Shown piece by piece: positions 22,880 through 31,640 of a stretch of DNA of 64,000 nucleotides. Position 1 is the stretch's first letter; each line of letters begins with the position of its first letter. Source of the DNA: RPQJ01 sp963707145 (GTDB lineage Bacteria > Pseudomonadota > Gammaproteobacteria > Steroidobacterales > Steroidobacteraceae); NCBI GenBank assembly GCA_963707145.1, contig CAVPOQ010000008.1:930001-994000 (forward strand), read 5' to 3'. The position numbers were made by a program, and so were the translations under genes. A model generated the notes under the pieces. That model made no database searches, was not told the origin of the DNA, and saw only the letters and a list, made by a program, of their open reading frames with translations.

Positions 22880-22984
22880 GGTTGCGGCTCCGTGGATCCG
22901 GAAGATACCGCGGTACGGAACGCGCCGGTACAATCGCCGCGCCGCGTTCGCCCGGGACGTGCGGCGGGATGCTAAGGAGCCGTC

Positions 22985-23662
22985 ATGGCGCTGGAACTCT
23001 TCTGGGGCAGCGGCAGCCCCTATTCGTGGCGGGTGCAGCTCGCGCTCGAGCACAAGCGGCTGGCCTACGAGTCACACCTGCTGCAGTTCTCCATGCAGGA
23101 GCACAAGTCGCCGCAGATGCTGCGCATGAATCCCCGCGGGCGCGTGCCGGTGCTGAAGGACGGCGACTTCGTGGTCTTCGAGTCGCTCGCCTGCCTGCTC
23201 TACCTCGACCGCAAGTACCCGGAGCCCCCGCTGTTCGGGCGCACGCCCGAGGAAGCCGCCACCGTCATGCGCGTCATCTGCGAGTACCAGGCCTACGCCG
23301 AGACGCACCTGATGCGCATCGTCTACGCCGTGTTCTTCGAGAACATGGACGAGCGTGCCGAGGAAGTGACCCGCGCCATGCACATCGTCGCCGGCGAGGC
23401 GCGCACCATCGAAGGACGGCTGAGCGGCTCGGACTGGCTGGTCGGCAACGCGCTGTCCGCGGCCGACATGGTCGTATTCCCCGGCATCATGCTGCTGCTG
23501 CGCGCCATGGAGAAGCGCGAGGCGGGCGACCTGCGATCGCGCTTCCTGCCGCTCGAGACGACGCACCCGGCCATCGCGCGCTGGATCCGGCGCGTCGAGG
23601 CGCTGCCCGGCTACGAGCGGACCTTTCCGCCGCACTGGCGCGAGGGGGCGCCGCGGGGCTGA
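22985..23662 (+). CDS. Glutathione S-transferase family protein
   Basis: A 225-residue two-domain protein. The N-terminal thioredoxin-like domain has the GSPYSWRVQLALEHKRL helix with the likely catalytic serine, the cis-proline segment RGRVPVLKDGDF, and FESLACLLYLDRKYP. The helical C-terminal domain includes WLVGNALSAADMVVFPGIML, the usual N-capping motif. Substrate is unknown. A TACAAT hexamer at 22929-22934 is a good -10 candidate, and TAAGGAG at 22973-22979 is a strong ribosome site for the ATG. Confidence 0.88.
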   Translation: MALELFWGSGSPYSWRVQLALEHKRLAYESHLLQFSMQEHKSPQMLRMNPRGRVPVLKDGDFVVFESLACLLYLDRKYPEPPLFGRTPEEAATVMRVICEYQAYAETHLMRIVYAVFFENMDERAEEVTRAMHIVAGEARTIEGRLSGSDWLVGNALSAADMVVFPGIMLLLRAMEKREAGDLRSRFLPLETTHPAIARWIRRVEALPGYERTFPPHWREGAPRG

Positions 23663-23688
23663 GCGTGCCGCCGCAACGCGCCGCGGGC

Positions 23689-23716
23689 GTGACCAAAGAT
23701 CGAATCCGGGTAAACT
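23689..23716 (+). promoter_or_regulatory. Putative sigma-70 promoter of homospermidine synthase
   Basis: GTGACC (23689-23694) and TAAACT (23711-23716) are separated by 16 bases; an overlapping TAAAAT at 23716-23721 is an alternative -10. This is the most AT-rich patch locally and lies 57 bases upstream of the ATG at 23773. Confidence 0.42.
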
Positions 23717-23772
23717 AAAATGAGATTTCCGGGCGTGAGCGCCCCGTCGTCACCAGGCACACGCGGTAGGTC

Positions 23773-25191
23773 ATGAGTCAATATCCGGTACACGTCGCCT
23801 TTCCGGGGCGGCTCGTCTTCGTCGGCTTCGGCAGCATCGGGCAGGGCATCCTGCCGCTGATCCTGCGTCACGTCGGTATCAAGCCCGACCAGATCACGAT
23901 CGTCACGGCCGAGGAAGCCGGCGAGAAGGTCGCGGCCGAGTACGGCGTCCGCTTCGTCAAGCACCCGCTCACGCGCGAGAACTTCAAGAACGTCCTCGAC
24001 CCGCTCGTGGGTCGCGGCGACTTCCTGCTCAATCTCGCGGTGGACGTCTCGAGCATCGCGCTGATCCAGCTCTGCTGGGAGAAGGGCGCACTCTACCTCG
24101 ACACCTGCATCGAGCCGTGGCCGGGCGGCTACACCGACCCGACCGTCCCCCCGGCGAAGCGCACCAACTACGTCCTGCGCGAGTCCGCGCTTGCGCTGCG
24201 CGAGACCTTGAAGCGTGCGCCCACGGCGGTGCTCACGCACGGCGCGAATCCGGGCCTCGTCTCGCACCTCGTGAAGCAGGCGTTGCTCAACATCGCTACC
24301 GACACGGGCGTGCAGCACGACGATCCGGGCTCGCGCGCGGACTGGGCGGCGCTCGCGCACAAGCTCGGTGTCAAGGTGATCCACATCGCCGAGCGCGACA
24401 CGCAGGTCGCCTCCTGCGCCAAGGAGGCTGGCGAGTTCGTCAACACGTGGTCGGTCGACGGCTTCGTGGGCGAGGGGTGCCAGCCCGCCGAACTCGGCTG
24501 GGGCTCGCACGAGAAGAACTGGCCGCGCGACGGCCGCAAGCACGACTTCGGCCGCGGCAGCGCGATCTACCTGATGCAGCCCGGAGCCGGTACGCGCGTG
24601 CGAACGTGGACGCCGATGGCCGGACCCTTCCACGGCTTCCTGATCACCCACGGCGAGGCCATCTCGATCTCCGACTACCTGACGATCAAGAAGGGCGAGC
24701 AGCTCATCTACCGCCCGACGGTGCACTACGCCTACCACCCGAGCGACAGCGCGGTGCTTTCGGTGCACGAGTTCGCGGGCCGCAACTGGGTGCTGCAGGA
24801 CCGCAAGCGCATCATGATGGACGAGATCGTCAGGGGCGTGGACGAACTCGGCGTGCTGCTGGCGGGCCACAAGAAGAACGCCTACTGGTACGGCTCGCAG
24901 CTCTCGATCCAGGAGGCCCGGCAGCTGGCGCCGCACAACAGCGCGACCTCGCTGCAGGTGACGGTCTCGGCGATGGCCGGCCTGATCTGGGCGATCGAGA
25001 ACCCCAACAGCGGCGTCGTCGAGCCCGACGAAATGGACTACAGGCGCATCCTCGAGATCTGCCGTCCCTACCTCGGCCTCGTCGTGGGCGAGTACACCGA
25101 GTGGCATCCGCTCGTCGAGCGCGGCCGGCTCTTCCCGGAGGACCTCGACGAGACCGATCCCTGGCAGTTCAAGAACGTCCGCGTCGTGTGA
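23773..25191 (+). CDS. hss: Homospermidine synthase
   Basis: A 472-residue NAD-dependent enzyme that makes sym-homospermidine from two putrescines (or putrescine and spermidine). It starts with a Rossmann fold (LVFVGFGSIGQGILPLILRH), then DITIVTAEEAGE-like strand, LAVDVSSIALIQLCWEKG, YLDTCIEPWPGGYTD, THGANPGLVSHLVKQAL and HEFAGRNWVLQDRKRIMMDE, all typical of bacterial HSS; length matches characterised members (about 477). ATG 23773 gives the family N-terminus. The GFA gene overlaps its stop, so the two are one transcript. Together with speA it implies an arginine-to-homospermidine route, although the steps between agmatine and putrescine are not in this window. Confidence 0.94.
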   Translation: MSQYPVHVAFPGRLVFVGFGSIGQGILPLILRHVGIKPDQITIVTAEEAGEKVAAEYGVRFVKHPLTRENFKNVLDPLVGRGDFLLNLAVDVSSIALIQLCWEKGALYLDTCIEPWPGGYTDPTVPPAKRTNYVLRESALALRETLKRAPTAVLTHGANPGLVSHLVKQALLNIATDTGVQHDDPGSRADWAALAHKLGVKVIHIAERDTQVASCAKEAGEFVNTWSVDGFVGEGCQPAELGWGSHEKNWPRDGRKHDFGRGSAIYLMQPGAGTRVRTWTPMAGPFHGFLITHGEAISISDYLTIKKGEQLIYRPTVHYAYHPSDSAVLSVHEFAGRNWVLQDRKRIMMDEIVRGVDELGVLLAGHKKNAYWYGSQLSIQEARQLAPHNSATSLQVTVSAMAGLIWAIENPNSGVVEPDEMDYRRILEICRPYLGLVVGEYTEWHPLVERGRLFPEDLDETDPWQFKNVRVV

Positions 25192-25664
25192 GCGGCGCGG
25201 GCGAATCCCCCCCGGGAGCATCTCCCGGTGTCGTCGTGGAAGACCTGCGCAGCGGTGGCTGCCTGTGCGGTGCGGTGCGCTACCGCGCCGGCCTCCCGCC
25301 GCTGTGGGTCGCGCACTGCCACTGCGCGATGTGCCGGCGCGCGCAGGGCGCGGGTTTCGTGACCTGGGTCGGAATCGCGGACGATCGCTTCGAACTGGAG
25401 CGCGGCGCGGAGTGGCTCGAGCACTTCCGCTCCTCGGCCTCGGCGACGCGCAGCTTCTGCCGGCGTTGCGGCTCGCCGCTGCTGTTCCGCTCCCGCCACT
25501 GGCCGGGCGAGACGCACGTGACGCTCGCGACGCTCGACGATTGCGCGGGCCTCGAGCCGCGCGTCCACGCCTATTGGCGCAGTCGCGCGCCGTGGAGCGA
25601 CTGGAGCGGTCGCGACCTGCCGACCATCGACCCGCCGGACCACGACGAGCCCGCTGCAGACTAG
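25188..25664 (+). CDS. GFA/CENP-V family zinc-binding protein
   Basis: A 158-residue protein of the glutathione-dependent formaldehyde-activating (GFA) fold. Zinc ligands are visible in GGCLCGAVRY, HCHCAMCRRAQG and SFCRRCGSPLLFR. The family includes Gfa, but most members, including this one, cannot be assigned a substrate. The start is inferred: GTG 25188 overlaps the hss stop in a GTGA, which would couple translation; homology begins about 20 residues later (SGGCLCG), so a later start is possible. Confidence 0.75.
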   Translation: MSGAGESPPGASPGVVVEDLRSGGCLCGAVRYRAGLPPLWVAHCHCAMCRRAQGAGFVTWVGIADDRFELERGAEWLEHFRSSASATRSFCRRCGSPLLFRSRHWPGETHVTLATLDDCAGLEPRVHAYWRSRAPWSDWSGRDLPTIDPPDHDEPAAD

Positions 25665-25693
25665 CCCCGGTGGACCGGCGCCACCCGCGCCGC

Positions 25694-26218
25694 TCAGGGG
25701 GTTTCGCAGGGGGTCTCGCCCTCGTCGTACCTGAGTCCGGTCACGACGCAGGTCTTGCGGCCACCCGGCACTTCGACACTCACCTGGTCGTCGCGCCGAC
25801 GGCCCATCAGCGCACGGGCGAGCGGCGAGTCCATGCTGACGTAGCGGCGGGCCGGGTCGATCTCGTCGGGTCCGACGATGCGGATCTCGGTTTCCCCGCC
25901 ATCCTCGTCCTCGAGTCGCACCCAGGCGCCGAAGAAGATGCGACTGCGGTCGTCGGGCGGGCGGCTCACCACCACCAGCCCGTCGAGGCGCTTGCGTAGA
26001 AACCGTACGCGCCGGTCGATCTCGCGCAGCTGCTTCTTGCCGTAGATGTACTCCGCGTTCTCAGAGCGGTCGCCCTGTGCGGCGGCCTCGGCCACCGCGC
26101 GCGTGACCTGCGGCCGGTGCACCCGCCACAGCCAGTCGAGTTCCTCGCGCAGGCGGCGCGCACCCTCGGCCGTGGCGTACTGCGAACCGGCGTGCAGCTG
26201 TCCGCGGTAACGCGTCAC
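25694..26218 (-). CDS. greB: Transcript cleavage factor GreB
   Basis: A 174-residue Gre factor. The N-terminal coiled coil carries LREELDWLWRVHRPQV and the acidic tip EAAAQGDRSENAEYIYGKKQ, with the D and E that stimulate RNA cleavage by stalled RNA polymerase. The C-terminal FKBP-like domain follows (GAWVRLEDEDGG, VSMDSPLARALMGRRRDD). The YIYGKKQLREIDRRVRFL segment distinguishes GreB from GreA. The start is GTG 26216-26218; no ATG fits. It is convergent with the GFA gene. Confidence 0.92.
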   Translation of the reverse strand: MTRYRGQLHAGSQYATAEGARRLREELDWLWRVHRPQVTRAVAEAAAQGDRSENAEYIYGKKQLREIDRRVRFLRKRLDGLVVVSRPPDDRSRIFFGAWVRLEDEDGGETEIRIVGPDEIDPARRYVSMDSPLARALMGRRRDDQVSVEVPGGRKTCVVTGLRYDEGETPCETP

Positions 26219-26303
26219 GTTCCCCGTGCCTCGCGGCCGCGGGGCGCCGGACTGTGCGGATCGTCACGGAAGGGACGGGGGCGCACCACTAGCCTCGCTT
26301 CCC

Positions 26304-26504
26304 ATGAGCATCAAGTACTACGCGCACTTCCTGCTGGACGAACCCGACCCGCGCGGCCTGCAGGAGTATCGCGGCGTGGTGGAACTCGACGGCGTGCCGA
26401 AGCGCGGCAGTCGCGAGCTGCGCGAGGCCGCGAACATCATCGCCCGCAACCTGGGACGCCAGCTGCGCGAGGTGAAGGTGCTGCAGTGGGCCCGACTGCA
26501 CTGA
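26304..26504 (+). CDS. Small conserved-looking protein of unknown function
   Basis: A 66-residue protein: an N-terminal strand-rich part (SIKYYAHFLLDEPDPRGLQ, YRGVVELDGVPKRG) and a basic helix (ELREAANIIARNLGRQLREV) ending LQWARLH. No cysteine and no signal peptide. Coding bias and clean start (ATG 26304) support a real gene, and an intrinsic terminator lies 64 bases after the stop, so it forms a monocistronic unit. I do not recognise the family. The helix resembles nucleic-acid or subunit-binding helices only in being basic; that is not evidence of function. Confidence 0.6.
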   Translation: MSIKYYAHFLLDEPDPRGLQEYRGVVELDGVPKRGSRELREAANIIARNLGRQLREVKVLQWARLH

Positions 26505-26567
26505 TGCGCTGATCTCACGATCCCCTGGCGGACTCTTCCCCTTCCCTTCGACCAGAGTCCGCACCTC

Positions 26568-26601
26568 GACCCCGGGCCAAAAACCCGGGGTCATTTTTTT
26601 T
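26568..26601 (+). terminator. Intrinsic terminator after the 66-residue gene
   Basis: A nine-base perfect stem (GACCCCGGG 26568-26576 with 26584-26592), a seven-base loop and eight Ts (26594-26601). The right arm and T-tract overlap the 3' end of the convergent DUF2721 gene, whose final lysine codons are the complement of the T-tract. Confidence 0.9.
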
Positions 26602-27037
26602 CGCGCGGACCGATGCGCAGCGCGGCGATCGCCACGCGCACCTCGAGCAGAAAGCTCAGCAGCGAGCCGACCAGGGCCGCCATCGCCGTGACGAACAGCA
26701 CCGCCACCGAGCCCGCGAGGTTGATCGGCACGAAGGTGCTCGCGAACAGCAGCGCGATGACGAGCGCCACGAGCAGTGCGGCGACGGTGCCGAGCGTGAT
26801 CGACACGTTGATGAACCGCGCGCGGCGCGCGGCGACCCGCAGCTGCTCGCGCGCCTCGTCTGCCGCCTCGGCGACCGCCTGCCGGAGGCCTTCCTCCACG
26901 CGACGTGCGCGGTCGACGATGCGCGCCAGCCGGTTGGTGAGCACGCCGAGGAACACGCCGATGCCCGAGAACAGGAACACGGGTGCCACGGCGAGCTGGA
27001 TCGCATGGGCAATGTCCACGACTTCGATGCCGTCCAT
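26591..27037 (-). CDS. DUF2721 membrane protein
   Basis: A 148-residue protein with three predicted membrane segments: IQLAVAPVFLFSGIGVFLGVL near the N-terminus, and LGTVAALLVALVIALLFAS and VAVLFVTAMAALVGSLLSFLL near the C-terminus. The linker (NRLARIVDRARRVEEG) and the RRARFINVSI segment are characteristic of DUF2721. No known function. The gene ends with a Lys-Lys tail encoded by the T-tract of the opposing terminator. Confidence 0.85.
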   Translation of the reverse strand: MDGIEVVDIAHAIQLAVAPVFLFSGIGVFLGVLTNRLARIVDRARRVEEGLRQAVAEAADEAREQLRVAARRARFINVSITLGTVAALLVALVIALLFASTFVPINLAGSVAVLFVTAMAALVGSLLSFLLEVRVAIAALRIGPREKK

Positions 27038-27109
27038 GGCGCGATTCTAGGGCAGGTCGCGTTGCAGCGGTCGCCGCCCGCGCGCAGCATGCGCGGCCGG
27101 GGAGCGACC

Positions 27110-27851
27110 ATGAGCTTCAAGGACCACTTCTCCCGGCAGTCCGTCGCCTACCGTCGCTACCGGCCCGGCTATCCGGTCGACGCTGGTGGACTTCGTCGCC
27201 TCGCGTGCGCCGGAGCGCGGCCTCGCCGTGGACTGCGCGACCGGCAGCGGCCAGGCGGCGGTCGAGCTCGCGCGGCACTTCGACGCCGTCCTGGCGGTCG
27301 ACGGCAGCCTGCGCCAGCTCGCCGGCGCCCAGCCCCATCCGCGGGTGCACTACGTTGCCGCGCTGGCCGAGCGCCTGCCGCTGCGCGATGGCAGCGCGAC
27401 CCTGGTCGCCGCGGCCCAGGCGGCGCACTGGTTCGACTTCGAGCGCTTCCATGGCGAGTGCCGTCGCGTGCTCGCGCCCGGGGGCGTGGTCGCGCTGTGG
27501 ACCTACGAGAAGTTCCGCGTGGACGCGGCAGTGGACGCCGTCGTCGACCGGTTCTACACGGAGGTGGTCGGGCAGGACTGGCCACCCGAGCGCCGCTTCG
27601 TCGAGCAGGGCTACCGCACGCTGCCGTTCCCGTGGCGGGAGGAGAGCGTCCCGGCTTTCGCGCTCGAGACCGACTGGGACCTCGAGGAGGTGATGGGCTA
27701 CCTCGCCACCTGGTCCGCGGTGCAGCGCTTCCGGGACCGCCTCGGCCGGGATCCCCTGCCCGGCCTGCGGCCGCAGCTCGAGGCCGCGTGGCCGGCCGGC
27801 GGCCGCCGCCGGCTGCGCTGGCCGATCCATCTGCGGCTCGGGCGGGCCTGA
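27110..27851 (+). CDS. Class I SAM-dependent methyltransferase, one apparent frameshift
   Basis: About 246 residues once one extra base is discounted. The N-terminus (FKDHFSRQSVAYRRYRPGYP, frame from ATG 27110) and the body (VDFVASRAPERGLAVDCATG, another frame) join if one base is removed near 27180-27183, giving the typical YRPGYPVALVDFVAS. The SAM loop VDCATGSGQAAVELA, then VDGSLRQL and AAQAAHWFDFERFHGECRRV, place it with UbiE/Tmt1-like methyltransferases that begin with the same FKDHF...YRPGYP signature. Substrate unknown. GGAGCGACC before the ATG is a plausible ribosome site. Confidence 0.78.
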
Positions 27852-27857
27852 GTCCTC

Positions 27858-27863
27858 TATACT
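27858..27863 (+). promoter_or_regulatory. Putative -10 element of the M13 peptidase gene
   Basis: TATACT in an AT-poor background, 60 bases before the ATG at 27924; no matching -35 hexamer is present at 16-18 bases. Confidence 0.35.
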
Positions 27864-27923
27864 CCGCGACCGTCGTGGCCGATCCGCCCCAGGGTCCGGC
27901 CGTCCCATCCCCGGAGAATTCAG

Positions 27924-29976
27924 ATGAAGCGCTGGTCCCTGACGCTCGCCTGCCTCGTTGCCCTGAATGCCCAGGCCGCGACCCCGACGGCCCCGACGAC
28001 CCCGGCAGCCACGACCCCGGCCACGTTGCCGTCGGGCGTGATGCTCGAGAACTTCGACCGCAAGGTCCGCCCGCAGGACGACTTCTACCGGCACGTCAAC
28101 GGCGCCTGGCTCGCGCGCACGCCGATCCCGGGCGACAAGTCGAACTACGGCATGTTCACCAAGCTCGAGGACGACGTCGAACGCAACCTCAAGGTGATCG
28201 TGGAGGAGTCTGCGGCGGCGGGCCCGTCGAGTCCGGCCGAGGTGCGGCTGGTCGGCGACTTCTACTCCAGCTTCATGGACGAGGCGCGCGCGGAGCAGGC
28301 CGGTCTCAAGCCGCTGGCGCCGGAGTTCGAGCGGATCGCCGCGATCGACGACCGCCGGAAACTGCTCGACTACCTCGCCCACGCGCAGCTGGTCGGCATC
28401 AACGCCCCGATCGGCATGGGCATCTACCCGGACGCGAAGCGGCCCGACCTCAACACGGTCTGGTTGGGCCAGTCGGGCCTCGCGATGCCGGACCGCGACT
28501 ACTACCTGAAGGACGACGCGCGCTTCGCCGAGATGCGCACCAAGTACGAGGCCTACGTGGCCGACATCCTCGCGCTCACCGGGCACCAGGACGCGAAGGC
28601 CGCGGCCCGCCGCGTGCTGGACTTCGAGACCCGGCTCGCGCGCGCGTCCTGGGCGCCCGTGGAGCTGCGCGACGTCACCAAGACCTACAACCCCTTCGAC
28701 GTCGCCGGCGCCACCAAGGCCACGCCGGGCCTCGACTGGGGTGCCTATCTCGGCGCGCTCGGCATCCGCGGCCAGGACCAGCTGGTGGTCGGGCAGCCGA
28801 GCTTCTTCGCCGACCTGGGCAAGGCGCTCGACGACGTGCCGCTCGCGACGTGGAAGGACTACCTGCAGGTGCGCGCCGTCGATGCCTACGCGCCGTACCT
28901 CAACGACACGCTGGTGCAGAAGCACTTCGACTTCTACGGTCGCACGCTGTCGGGCACGCCGGAACTCGAACCCCGCTGGAAGCGCGGCATCGCGGAGACC
29001 GAGTCGGCGATCGGCGACCTGCTCGGCAAGGCGTACGTGGCGAAGCACTTCCCGCCGCAGGCCAAGCAGCGCATGGACCAGCTCGTCGCGAACCTGCTCA
29101 AGGCCTTCGGCGGCTCGATCGACGAGCTCGACTGGATGGAGCCCGAGACACGCCGCGAGGCGCACGCCAAGCTCGCGGGCTTCACGGTCAAGATCGGCTA
29201 CCCGGAAAAGTGGAAGGAGTACCCGGGCCTCGAGGTGCGCCGCGACGACCTCGTCGGCAACGTGCTGCGCGCGCGCGAGGTCAACACGAAGCGCGAGCTC
29301 GCGAAACTCGGCCAGCCGGTGGACCGCACCGAGTGGTTCATGACGCCGCAGACCGTCAACGCCTACTACAACCCGCTCGGCAACGAGATCGTGTTCCCGG
29401 CGGCGATCCTCCAGCCGCCGTTCTTCGACATGAACGCCGACGACGCGGTGAACTACGGCGGCATCGGCGCGGTGATCGGCCACGAGATCAGCCACGGCTT
29501 CGACGACCAGGGCCGCAAGTTCGACGGCAAGGGCGTGCTGCGCGACTGGTGGACGACGGAGGACGACACGCGATTCCACGCGCTCACCTCGCGGCTGGTG
29601 GCGCAGTACTCCGCCTTCAGCCCGTTGCCGGGCATGAACGTCAACGGCGAGCTCACGCTCGGCGAGAACATCGGCGACCTCTCGGGCGTGGCCGTCGCGC
29701 ACAAGGCCTACCGGCTCTCCCTCGGCGACGGGGCGGCTCCGGTGCTCGACGGCTTCACCGGCGACCAGCGCTTCTTCATCGGCTGGGCGCAGGTCTGGCC
29801 GCGCCTCTACCGCGACGACGAGCTGCGCAAGCGCCTGCTGACCGACCCGCACAGCCCGTCCGCCGTACCGCGTCAACGGCATCGTCCGCAACATGCCGCA
29901 GTTCGTGGAAGCCTTCGGCGTGAAGGCGGGAGACGGGCTGCACCTGCCGCCCGCCGAGCTGGTGCGGATCTGGTGA
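27924..29976 (+). CDS. M13-family (neprilysin-like) metalloendopeptidase, one apparent frameshift near the end
   Basis: About 683 residues. A signal peptide (MKRWSLTLACLVALNAQA) directs it to the periplasm or beyond. The N-terminal M13 domain has VRPQDDFYRHVNGAWL and MPDRDYYLKDD; the catalytic domain has the zinc motif VIGHEISHGFDDQGRKFD, and the third ligand and partner aspartate in GELTLGENIGDLSG. The frame breaks near 29863: with one extra base removed the protein continues SAYRVNGIVRNMPQFVEAF and ends LPPAELVRIW at the TGA 29974-29976, exactly as the family ends. In the sequence as given, the frame instead runs on to 30086. Purine-rich CCCCGGAGAATTC precedes the ATG. Confidence 0.87.
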
Positions 29977-30011
29977 AGCGGCACGGGACTGGAGATTTCG
30001 CGGGCCGGCCC

Positions 30012-30017
30012 CATAAT
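30012..30017 (+). promoter_or_regulatory. Putative -10 element of the lemA gene
   Basis: CATAAT, 45 bases upstream of the LemA start; no convincing -35. Suggests that the LemA/TPM cluster is transcribed separately from the peptidase gene. Confidence 0.3.
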
Positions 30018-30061
30018 GCCGGCCGTGGTGGGTGGACCAACCTCGCTCAGGAGAGTGTTCG

Positions 30062-30664
30062 ATGCGCGCAGTTAGAATTGCCCTGATCACCGTCGCGAGC
30101 GTGCTGCTGTCGGCCTGCGGCTACAACACGATTCAGGTCCAGGACGAGACCGTGAAGTCCGCCTGGTCCGAGGTCGTGAACCAGTATCAGCGCCGTGCGG
30201 ACCTGATCCCGAACCTCGTCAACACGGTCAAGGGCTTCGCGGCCCAGGAGCAGGCCGTGCTGATCGGCGTCACCGAGGCGCGCGCCAAGGCCACTCAGAT
30301 CAAGGTCGACGCGAACGACCCGGAGTCGCTGAAGCAGTTCCAGGCCGCGCAGGGCGAGGTCTCGAGCGCGCTGTCGCGCCTGATGGTGGTGGTCGAGAAG
30401 TACCCGGAGCTCAAGTCCGACCAGAACTTCCGCGACCTGCAGGCGCAGCTCGAGGGCACCGAGAACCGCATCACCGTGGCGCGCAACCGCTACATCCAGG
30501 CGGTGCAGGACTTCAACGTCACGGTGCGCAGGTTCCCGACCAACCTCACCGCGATGCTGTTCGGCTACAAGGTGAAGCCGAATTTCACGGTCGAGAACGA
30601 GGCCGCGATCGCCAAGCCGCCGACCGTGGACTTCTCGACCCCGGCGCCCGCCGGCACGAATTGA
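30062..30664 (+). CDS. lemA: LemA-family lipoprotein
   Basis: A 200-residue protein with a lipoprotein signal (TVASVLLSACG) and the LemA core: VKSAWSEVVNQYQRRADLIP, NLVNTVKGFAAQEQAVL, EKYPELKSDQNFRDLQAQLE and TENRITVARNRYIQAVQDFN, forming long helices. The family's role is unclear; in bacteria it is regularly found with TPM-domain genes, as here. CAGGAGAG upstream of ATG 30062 is a good ribosome site. A nine-base GC stem-loop (30671-30693) without T-tract follows the stop. Confidence 0.92.
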   Translation: MRAVRIALITVASVLLSACGYNTIQVQDETVKSAWSEVVNQYQRRADLIPNLVNTVKGFAAQEQAVLIGVTEARAKATQIKVDANDPESLKQFQAAQGEVSSALSRLMVVVEKYPELKSDQNFRDLQAQLEGTENRITVARNRYIQAVQDFNVTVRRFPTNLTAMLFGYKVKPNFTVENEAAIAKPPTVDFSTPAPAGTN

Positions 30665-30695
30665 GGCAGCGCGGCGCCCCTCGCGGGCGCCGCCC

Positions 30696-31640
30696 GTGCC
30701 CGTGTCCGCCATCGTGACCGGCATCGCATCCGTCTCGCGTGGGCTCGCGGCGAGGATGGCGGCGCTCTGTGCCGTCCTCCTGCTTGCGGGACTGCCCGCG
30801 GATGCGCAGCAGCTCGTGGCGGTCCCGGCGCTCAGCTCGCCGGTCACGGACCTCACCGGGACGCTCTCGCCCGACCAGGTCGCCTCGCTCGACGCCAAGC
30901 TGCGCGCCTTCGAGCAGCAGAAGGGCAGCCAGGTGGCGGTGCTGATCGTGCCGACCACGCAGCCGGAGGTGATCGAGCAGTACGGCATCCGCGTGGCGGA
31001 TGCCTGGAAGCTCGGACGCAAGGGAGTCGATGACGGCGCGATCCTGATCGTCGCGCTCAACGACCGCAAGCTGCGCATCGAGGTCGGTCGCGGCCTCGAG
31101 GGCGCGATGCCCGACGCGATCGCCAACCGCATCATCGACGAGGACATCACGCCCCAGTTCCGCCGCGGCGACATCTACGGCGGCATCGCCACCGGCGTGG
31201 ACCGCATGCTGCGCGTGATCGACGGCGAGCCGCTGCCGGAGCCGGAGCTGAACTCGCCTTCGCAGGGTGTGCCGGGACTGTTCACGCTGCTGCCGTTCCT
31301 GTTCATCTTCGCGATGGTCGGCGGCTCGATCTTCCGGCGCCTGTTCGGCCGCGTCGGCGGCGCGCTCGCCACCGGCGGCCTGGTCGGTTTCCTCACCTGG
31401 CTGCTGATCGGCATCCTCGGCCTCTCGATCGGGGCCGGGTTCCTCGCCTTCCTGTTCGCGCTGGGCGGAGGCCTCGGCGGCGGACCGACCGGCGGCAGCA
31501 ACGGCTGGTACAGCCGCCGGCACGGTGGTGGCTGGGGCTATCCCGGCGGCTTCGGTGGCGGCGGCGGTGGCTTCGGCGGCGGCGGCTGGAGCGGCGGCGG
31601 CGGCGGCTTCGGGGGCGGCGGCGCCTCGGGGAGCTGGTGA
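30696..31640 (+). CDS. TPM-domain membrane protein (YgcG-like) with glycine-rich C-terminus
   Basis: About 314 residues. A signal sequence (MAALCAVLLLAGLPADAQQ, preceded by arginines) leads to a TPM domain: VTDLTGTLSPDQVASLDAKL, GSQVAVLIVPTTQPE, DDGAILIVALNDRKLRIEVG and a RIIDEDITPQFRRGDIYGG helix. Two membrane segments follow (LFTLLPFLFIFAMVGGSIF, GFLTWLLIGILGLSIGAGF), then a tail of about 60 residues, almost only glycine with phenylalanine, tryptophan and serine, ending GASGSW. YgcG-type proteins share this plan. The first in-frame GTG (30696) is taken; GTG 30702 or 30714 are equally possible. Confidence 0.85.
   Translation: MPVSAIVTGIASVSRGLAARMAALCAVLLLAGLPADAQQLVAVPALSSPVTDLTGTLSPDQVASLDAKLRAFEQQKGSQVAVLIVPTTQPEVIEQYGIRVADAWKLGRKGVDDGAILIVALNDRKLRIEVGRGLEGAMPDAIANRIIDEDITPQFRRGDIYGGIATGVDRMLRVIDGEPLPEPELNSPSQGVPGLFTLLPFLFIFAMVGGSIFRRLFGRVGGALATGGLVGFLTWLLIGILGLSIGAGFLAFLFALGGGLGGGPTGGSNGWYSRRHGGGWGYPGGFGGGGGGFGGGGWSGGGGGFGGGGASGSW

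Noticed and set aside
27117..30014. A 965-codon open frame opposite the M13 peptidase
   Set aside because: Antisense shadow; the plus strand has a signal peptide and complete zinc motif.
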